Of a stretch of 64,000 bases of DNA, positions 59,223 through 64,000 are shown piece by piece. The DNA lies in contig NZ_VDMS01000001.1 in assembly GCF_006346395.1 (NCBI RefSeq), positions 496,001 to 560,000 on the forward strand. Reading direction: 5' to 3'. Below the pieces are notes generated by a model. That model was not told the origin of the DNA. It worked only from the letters and a program-made list of their open reading frames with translations, and did no database searches. Numbering within the stretch: position 1 is the first letter of the stretch; every line of letters starts with the position of its first letter. The position numbers and the translations under genes are program-made. This stretch comes from Nocardioides plantarum. Its GTDB lineage: Bacteria > Actinomycetota > Actinomycetes > Propionibacteriales > Nocardioidaceae.

Positions 59223-60195
59223 TCGCGACCACCACCGGCAGCCGGAGCCTGACGCCGCGCGGCAGCCCGCGGCCCATCGCCGCGGTGGCGGCCAGCACGC
59301 CGAGGCCGTAGCCCACCGGGGCCAGCCAGCCCAGCAGCAGCACCACCGCGACCGGCGTCGGCGCGACGGGCAGGGCGACGAGGCCGGCGATCCCCAGGGC
59401 CGTGCCGAGGGCGACCGCGGCGGTGACGATCGGAGGGGCGAGGTAGCGCAGCGAGGCGGTGTCGGGGTGCAGGCGCACCATCTCGCGCCGCCAGCGGCCC
59501 GAGCCGTGGAACTGCCGGGCCAGGGCCCGCGGTGAGCGCCGCGGCGCGTAGCTGACCGCGAGGTCGGGGGTGAACCAGATCGTCTCCCCCGCCGCCCGCA
59601 GCCGGTAGTTGAGCTCCCAGTCCTGGGCGCGCCAGAAGTGCTCGTCGAACCCCCCGACGGCCTCGAGCGCGTCGCGCCGGAAGGCCCCGAGGTAGACCGT
59701 CTGGGCGGGGCCCGCCTGCCCGCCGACGTGGAACGACGCGCTGCCGATGCCGAGCGGCGAGGTCATCGCCCGCGCGACCGCGCGACCGAAGTCGGTGTCG
59801 CCCTCGGCGTGCATCAAGCCGCCGACGTTGGCCGCGCCTGTCTCCTGGAGCAGCCCGACCACCGTCCGGAGGTAGTGCGGCGGGATGAACCCGTGGGCGT
59901 CCACGCGCACCACGTAGTCGTGCGAGGCTGCTGCGATCGCCAGGTTGAGGGCGTTCGGGGTCCGCCGCGCCGGGTTGGCCACGACCCGGACGCGGGGGTC
60001 CGCGGCGGCGAGCCGCTCGGCGATCTCGGCGGTCCGGTCGCTCGAGGGCGCGACGGCCAGGACCAGCTCGATGGGGCCGTCGTAGTCCTGGTCGAGCACC
60101 CGGCGTACGGCCTGCTCGAGGTGGAGCTCCTCGTCGAGCACCGGCATCACGAGGGAGACCGGCACCGGCGGCGTCGAGGGCCCCGGCTCAGCCAT
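59032..60195 (-). CDS. Family 2 glycosyltransferase with C-terminal membrane helices (ExoA-like)
   Basis: 387 residues. N-terminal GT-A domain: [40 protein letters not shown], acidic [33 protein letters not shown] and [12 protein letters not shown]. Then 3-4 helices to about residue 340. Homologues end near there; the last 43 residues (Pro/Arg-rich) are only encoded because no stop occurs until inside the convergent gene. ATG overlaps the add stop by 8 bases. Confidence 0.9.
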   Translation of the reverse strand: MAEPGPSTPPVPVSLVMPVLDEELHLEQAVRRVLDQDYDGPIELVLAVAPSSDRTAEIAERLAAADPRVRVVANPARRTPNALNLAIAAASHDYVVRVDAHGFIPPHYLRTVVGLLQETGAANVGGLMHAEGDTDFGRAVARAMTSPLGIGSASFHVGGQAGPAQTVYLGAFRRDALEAVGGFDEHFWRAQDWELNYRLRAAGETIWFTPDLAVSYAPRRSPRALARQFHGSGRWRREMVRLHPDTASLRYLAPPIVTAAVALGTALGIAGLVALPVAPTPVAVVLLLGWLAPVGYGLGVLAATAAMGRGLPRGVRLRLPVVVAIMHLTWGAGFLRSIPRERRRMRPRPQGPQRTPPPLGPSRGGPERRNDPQRPGDDAAPGRPPGA

Positions 60196-61273
60196 CGAGC
60201 AGGGCGGCGTACGCCGGCTTGATCACCTGGTCGATGATCGCGAGCCGCTCGTCGAACGGCAGGAACGCCGACTTCATCGCGTTGATCGTGAACCAGCGCA
60301 GGTCGGCGAACCCGTAGCCGAACGCCTCGACCAGGGCCGTCATCTCGTCGGTCATCGAGGTCCGGCTCATCAGCCGGTTGTCGGTGTTGACGGTGACCCG
60401 GAAGCGCAGGCTCTTGAGCAGCCCGATGGGGTGCTCGGCGATGCTCGTGGCCGCGCCGGTCTGCACGTTGGAGGCGGGGCACATCTCGAGCGGGATCCGC
60501 TGGTCGCGGACGTAGGACGCGAGGCGGCCCAGTGCGACGGTCCCGTCGTCGTGCACGGTGATGTCGTCGACGATGCGGACGCCGTGACCCAGCCGGTCGG
60601 CGCCGCACCACTGGATGGCCTGCCAGATCGACGGCAGCCCGAACCCCTCGCCGGCGTGGATCGTGAAGTGGGAGTTCTCACGCTGGAGGTACTCGAAGGC
60701 GTCGAGATGTCGGGTGGGCGGGTAGCCCGCCTCGGCCCCGGCGATGTCGAACCCGGCCACGCCCCGGTCGCGCCAGGCGACCGCCAGCTCGGCGATCTCC
60801 ATGGAGCGGGCCTGGTGGCGCATCGCGGTCAGCAGCTGGCGTACGACGATCGTGCGGCCGGCGCTCACCGCGGCCGCGACCCCCTCCTCGAACCCGGCCT
60901 GCACGGCCGCGACCACCTCGTCGAGGCTCAGGCCCTCCTCGACGTGCTGCTCGGGCGCGTAGCGGATCTCGGCGTAGACCACGCCGTCGGCGGCGAGGTC
61001 CTCGACGCACTCGCGCGCGACCCGGGCCAGCGCCGGCGCCGTCTGCATCACCGCCACCGTGTGGTCGAAGGTCTCCAGGTAGCGCTCCAGCGAACCCGAG
61101 TCGGCCGCCGACGCGAACCAGTCGCCCAGGGCCTCGGCGCTCTCGTGGGTGGGCAGCTCGTGCCCGATCTCCCCGGAGAGCTCGAGGATCGTCGCCGGGC
61201 GGAGCCCACCGTCGAGGTGGTCGTGCAGCAGCACCTTGGGTACGGCCCGCACCTGCTCGCGTGTAGGTTCCAT
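60188..61273 (-). CDS. add: Adenosine deaminase
   Basis: 361 residues. Metal site [47 protein letters not shown] and [15 protein letters not shown], with the catalytic Glu in HAGEG. It converts (deoxy)adenosine to (deoxy)inosine, which PNP (28408) can cleave. ATG at 61273 is chosen; the long upstream reading frame crosses the MaoC gene and repeats. Confidence 0.96.
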   Translation of the reverse strand: MEPTREQVRAVPKVLLHDHLDGGLRPATILELSGEIGHELPTHESAEALGDWFASAADSGSLERYLETFDHTVAVMQTAPALARVARECVEDLAADGVVYAEIRYAPEQHVEEGLSLDEVVAAVQAGFEEGVAAAVSAGRTIVVRQLLTAMRHQARSMEIAELAVAWRDRGVAGFDIAGAEAGYPPTRHLDAFEYLQRENSHFTIHAGEGFGLPSIWQAIQWCGADRLGHGVRIVDDITVHDDGTVALGRLASYVRDQRIPLEMCPASNVQTGAATSIAEHPIGLLKSLRFRVTVNTDNRLMSRTSMTDEMTALVEAFGYGFADLRWFTINAMKSAFLPFDERLAIIDQVIKPAYAALLDG

Positions 61274-61306
61274 CCGATCATCCAACCACCCCTGACGGAG
61301 GCACCG

Positions 61307-61762
61307 ATGCGCACCTTCAGCACCCTCGACGAGGTCGCCTCCGCGGCCGGTGAGGAGCTCGGCACCGGGGAGTGGCTCGAGGTCACCCAGGACCGCGTCG
61401 ACACCTTCGCCGACGCCACCGACGACCACCAGTGGATCCACGTCGACGTCGAGCGCGCCAACGCCGGCCCCTTCGGCGGCCCGATCGCCCACGGCTACCT
61501 CACGCTCTCCCTCATCCCCCACCTCGGCACCAGCGTCTTCGCCTTCGAGACCCCCGGCGCCAAGCTCAACTACGGCCTCAACAAGGTCCGCTTCCCGAAC
61601 CCCGTCAAGGTCGGGCAGCGCATCCGCGACGTCGTCACCCTCCTCGCCGTCGACGACCTCCCCGCCGGCAAGCAGCTCACCATGAAGCACGTCATCGAGA
61701 TCGACGGCGAGCCCAAGCCGGCCTGCGTCGCCGAGATGCTGGTCGTCCTGCTCGCCGACTGA
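61307..61762 (+). CDS. MaoC-family hydratase
   Basis: 151 residues, hot-dog fold. The hydratase motif is [20 protein letters not shown] followed by [18 protein letters not shown], with the catalytic Asp and His in the family's positions. It hydrates trans-2-enoyl-CoA. ACGGAGG stands five bases before the ATG. Divergent from add by 33 bases and otherwise unrelated to its neighbours. Confidence 0.92.
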   Translation: MRTFSTLDEVASAAGEELGTGEWLEVTQDRVDTFADATDDHQWIHVDVERANAGPFGGPIAHGYLTLSLIPHLGTSVFAFETPGAKLNYGLNKVRFPNPVKVGQRIRDVVTLLAVDDLPAGKQLTMKHVIEIDGEPKPACVAEMLVVLLAD

Positions 61763-61786
61763 CCGCCGTACGGCGACGGACGAGAG

Positions 61787-61936
61787 CCCACGTCGGTCGA
61801 GGTGCGAAGGCCGCCAGGCCTGAGCCTCGAGACCCCCGCAGCCAACCCACCCGACTTCACCCCCACGTCGGTCGAGGTGCGAAGGCCGCCAGGCCTGAGC
61901 CTCGAGACCCCCGCAGCCAACCCGCCCGACTTCACC
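61787..61936 (+). repeat. Tandem 75-bp repeat with two copies of the dispersed element
   Basis: Units 61787-61861 and 61862-61936 differ at one base. Each holds the 57-base palindromic element also found at 15848, followed by an ACCC(A/G)CCCGACTTCACC spacer. It begins 24 bases after the MaoC stop and is the first part of a 729-base gap without a gene. Confidence 0.9.
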
Positions 61937-62003
61937 CCAGGTTTCGCCGGATCGGGGCTCTCCCCGGCGCGGGATCCGCGGGGTCGTGGTGTCCGCGCGC
62001 CTA

Positions 62004-62096
62004 GCATTCCGGGTCTCGCCGTCAAGGACGTCGCTTCGCTCCGCCGCTGCGCGGCGCCCTGCGGGCGTCCTTGACCGCGAGCCTCTCCCGGAATGC
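62004..62096. other. Nested stem-loop A (gene-free region)
   Basis: GCATTCCGGG (62004-62013) pairs with CCCGGAATGC (62087-62096), and GTCAAGGACG (62021-62030) with CGTCCTTGAC (62066-62075). Between them is a GC-rich inner hairpin. The stretch after it (62097-62206) holds a further weak GAC-AGGGCG/CGCCCT-GTC pairing and no credible gene. Confidence 0.7.
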
Positions 62097-62206
62097 TTGA
62101 GGGCGCAGACAAGGGCGGGCTGCGCCGCGCCCTCGTCCAGCGCGGACACCCCTTTCCGCCGACCTGAGAGCACTCTCGGGAACCATGGGACCTGCGGGAC
62201 ATCTGA

Positions 62207-62384
62207 GGGTCGGGCGGCGGCGCAGGCGACGGCGAGCGAGCGAAGCGAGACCTCGCCGTTGGTGCGCGCGCCGAAGCAGACCGCGAGAGGCTCGGGGTCA
62301 AGGACGGCCGAAGGCCGCCGCGAAGCGGCGCGAAGCGTCCTTGACGCCGAGACGCGGTCTGCTACGCGCGCCGCCGCCCGACCC
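62207..62384. other. Nested stem-loop B with branched folding
   Basis: Three concentric perfect pairings: GGGTCGGGCGGCGGCG (62207-62222) with 62369-62384; GCAGACCGCG (62276-62285) with CGCGGTCTGC (62353-62362); and GTCAAGGACG (62297-62306) with CGTCCTTGAC (62336-62345). A side hairpin ACGGCGAG/CTCGCCGT is at 62229-62259. It shares the GTCAAGGACG core with stem-loop A. The structure could be a non-coding RNA or a repeat element. Confidence 0.65.
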
Positions 62385-62442
62385 GAACGACCAGTGACCC
62401 GCGACGAGAAGACGTCGCTACAGACCGGCGTACCCCTGCGGT

Positions 62443-62490
62443 GGTCTCGAGGCTCGACGCTGGCGCGCCTCGCACCTCGACCGACGTGGG
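62443..62490 (-). repeat. Dispersed palindromic repeat (divergent copy)
   Basis: Outer ends GGTCTCGAGG and CACCTCGACCGACGTGGG match the other copies; the core is GGCTCGACGCTGGCGCGCCT. It ends one base beyond the deoA stop. Confidence 0.75.
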
Positions 62491-62491
62491 A

Positions 62492-63772
62492 TCAGCTCAC
62501 CCGGTCGATGACCAACGCCGACGCGGCGGGAGCAGCGGACCCGATCTCCCAGCCGCCCTCGAGCGAGGCGAGGGCGCGGTCGAAGCGGGCGGGCTCGTCG
62601 GTGAGCAGCGTGAAGAGCGGCGCCCCGGCTACCACCGGGTCACCGGGCCGCGCGTGCCAGACGACGCCGGCTCCCGCCTGCACGGGGTCCTCCTTGCGGG
62701 CGCGGCCGGCGCCGAGGCGCCAGGCGGCGAGGCCGACGGCCATGGCGTCGAGACGGGTCAGCACGCCGGACGACGGCGCCACCACCACGTGGGACTCCCG
62801 GGCCACCGGGAGCGCGGCGTCGGGGTCGCCGTCCTGGGCGCGGATCATCGCCTTCCAGGCGTCCATGGCGGAGCCGTCGGCGAGGCGGTCAGCGGGGTCG
62901 ACGTCGTCGCGGCCGGCGCCGGCGAGCATCTCGCGGGCCAGGGCGAGGGTGAGCTCGACGACGTCGGCGGGGCCACCTCCGGCGAGGACCTCGACCGACT
63001 CGGCGACCTCGATGGCGTTGCCGGCGGTGAGGCCGAGGGGCACCGACATGTCGGTCAGCAGGGCCGTCGTACGGACGCCGGCGTCGGTGCCGAGGGCGAC
63101 CATCACCTCGGCGAGCTCACGGGCCCGCTCGACGTCCTTCATGAAGGCGCCGGTGCCGACCTTGACGTCGAGGACGAGCGCGCCGGTGCCCTCGGCGATC
63201 TTCTTGCTCATGATCGAGGAGGCGATCAGCGGGATCGCCTCGACGGTGCCGGTGACGTCGCGCAGCGCGTAGAGCTTCTTGTCGGCGGGGGCCAGGCCGT
63301 CGCCGGCGGCGCAGATGACGGCGCCGACCGACTCGAGCTGCGCCATCATCTCGGCGTTGCTGAGCGCGGCCCTCCAGCCGGGGATCGACTCGAGCTTGTC
63401 GAGGGTGCCGCCGGTGTGGCCGAGCCCGCGCCCCGACAGCTGGGGTACGGCGACGCCGCACGCCGCCACGAGGGGCGCCAGCGGCAGCGTGATCTTGTCG
63501 CCCACCCCGCCGGTCGAGTGCTTGTCGGCGGTCGGGCGCGAGAGCGAGGAGAAGTCCATCCGCTCGCCCGAGGCGATCATCGCCCCGGTCCAGCGGGCGA
63601 TCTCGGGGCGCTCCATGCCGTTGATGAGGATCGCCATGGCCAGGGCCGACATCTGCTCGTCGGCGACCTCACCCCGGGTGTAGGCGTCGACCACCCAGTC
63701 GATCTGGGAGTCGCTCAGGGTGTGGCCGTCGCGCTTGGCGATGATCACCTCGACCGCGTCGTGACTGCTCAT
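62492..63772 (-). CDS. deoA: Thymidine phosphorylase
   Basis: 426 residues. The glycosyl-transferase-type phosphate loop is DKHSTGGVGDKITLPLAPLV. LSGRGLGHTGGTLDKLESIP and ADKKLYALRDVTGTVEAIPL complete the catalytic domain, and a C-terminal PYNP domain includes VVWHARPGDPVVAG. It splits thymidine or deoxyuridine to base and deoxyribose-1-phosphate. A TAGGGT -10 lies six bases before the ATG. The P450 gene ends only nine bases upstream. Confidence 0.96.
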   Translation of the reverse strand: MSSHDAVEVIIAKRDGHTLSDSQIDWVVDAYTRGEVADEQMSALAMAILINGMERPEIARWTGAMIASGERMDFSSLSRPTADKHSTGGVGDKITLPLAPLVAACGVAVPQLSGRGLGHTGGTLDKLESIPGWRAALSNAEMMAQLESVGAVICAAGDGLAPADKKLYALRDVTGTVEAIPLIASSIMSKKIAEGTGALVLDVKVGTGAFMKDVERARELAEVMVALGTDAGVRTTALLTDMSVPLGLTAGNAIEVAESVEVLAGGGPADVVELTLALAREMLAGAGRDDVDPADRLADGSAMDAWKAMIRAQDGDPDAALPVARESHVVVAPSSGVLTRLDAMAVGLAAWRLGAGRARKEDPVQAGAGVVWHARPGDPVVAGAPLFTLLTDEPARFDRALASLEGGWEIGSAAPAASALVIDRVS

Positions 63773-63778
63773 CCGACG

Positions 63779-63784
63779 ACCCTA
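63779..63784 (-). promoter_or_regulatory. -10 TAGGGT, leaderless start of deoA
   Basis: TAGGGT is followed after six bases by the ATG at 63772. Its TAG is also the stop codon of the P450 gene. Confidence 0.55.
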
Positions 63785-64000
63785 CTGAGCACGGACCCGC
63801 ACCGAGGAGTGACCCCGCAACACGAAGGTGCCACGACTGCGGGGCTCCTCGAGCAGCTCCAGGCCGGGGTACGTCGCCACGAGGGCGGTGAGCGACTCGG
63901 CCAGCTCCATCCGCGCCAGCGGGGCGCCCAGGCAGAAGTGGACGCCGGCCCCGAAGGCCAGGTGCGGGTTGGGGTCGCGGTCGAGCAGCAGCTCGTCAGG
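63782..64000 (-). CDS. Cytochrome P450, C-terminal fragment
   Basis: The last 72 residues are in the window; the start lies beyond it. The haem-ligand loop FGAGVHFCLGAPLARMEL (Cys thiolate) and the following L-helix and beta end are complete, then TAG. Typical bacterial class I P450 end. Substrate unknown. Confidence 0.93.
   Translation of the reverse strand, partial: PDELLLDRDPNPHLAFGAGVHFCLGAPLARMELAESLTALVATYPGLELLEEPRSRGTFVLRGHSSVRVRAQ

Noticed and set aside
61802..62400. Open frames in the repeat region left of deoA
   Set aside because: They run through tandem repeats and hairpins and give peptides that repeat the same nonsense sequence.

Overview
The window comes from a high-GC actinobacterium. 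Very high GC, frequent GTG starts, a DUF222/HNH (13E12-type) gene, a single-chain pyruvate carboxylase, an HtaA/HmuTUV haem system, DtxR-type iron boxes and many TAnnnT-N(6-8)-start-codon (leaderless) promoters all fit. The gene complement and an intergenic repeat family (GGTCTCGAGG...CACCTCGACC) suggest Nocardioidaceae, probably Nocardioides or a close relative. That placement is inference; no rRNA or tRNA gene is present.

Layout. (1) 1-11.1 kb: a BenE-type transporter, then a ten-gene minus-strand operon (10319 down to 1265). It encodes a xanthine-dehydrogenase-family molybdenum hydroxylase (FAD, 2Fe-2S and a molybdopterin subunit split in two), CoxD/CoxE-like maturation proteins, an amidohydrolase, a fumarylacetoacetase-family enzyme, a YCII protein and glycerate kinase. 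A divergent GntR regulator faces it across an 18-bp perfect palindrome. (2) 11.2-19.3 kb: a hypothetical gene, a DUF222/HNH gene with an SOS-like box, a TetR plus FAD-dehydrogenase pair, small genes, and two PH-domain membrane proteins preceded by a 171-bp element with terminal inverted repeats. (3) 19.3-29.9 kb: pyruvate carboxylase, a SpoIID-like protein, an LpdA-type quinone reductase, dihydrolipoamide dehydrogenase, purine nucleoside phosphorylase and a TetR gene. (4) 29.9-38.8 kb: a haem-iron module (hmuTUV, two surface proteins, TetR, haem oxygenase) with two DtxR/IdeR boxes, then a MerR/aldo-keto reductase pair sharing an operator. (5) 38.8-45.7 kb: phosphosugar mutase, deoC, an aldehyde dehydrogenase with a truncated homologue, and a P-loop kinase. 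(6) 45.8-60.2 kb: a surface-polysaccharide cluster with six glycosyltransferases, an acyltransferase and wecB/wecC for UDP-ManNAcA. (7) 60.2-64.0 kb: adenosine deaminase, a MaoC hydratase, 0.7 kb of folded repeats, thymidine phosphorylase and the 3' end of a P450 gene.

Working together. PNP, phosphosugar mutase, DeoC with the aldehyde dehydrogenases, Add and DeoA form a nucleoside salvage/catabolism backbone. It is interrupted by the haem module and by the polysaccharide module. Haem taken up by HmuTUV and the surface proteins can be opened by HmuO to release iron, and both units carry iron boxes. WecB and WecC would supply UDP-ManNAcA to glycosyltransferases encoded on both sides of their shared divergent promoter region.

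The best candidates for undescribed biology are the split-subunit hydroxylase operon with its unusual downstream enzymes, the 171-bp element that supplies a promoter end, the truncated aldehyde dehydrogenase next to deoC, and the nested-hairpin region at 61.8-62.5 kb.
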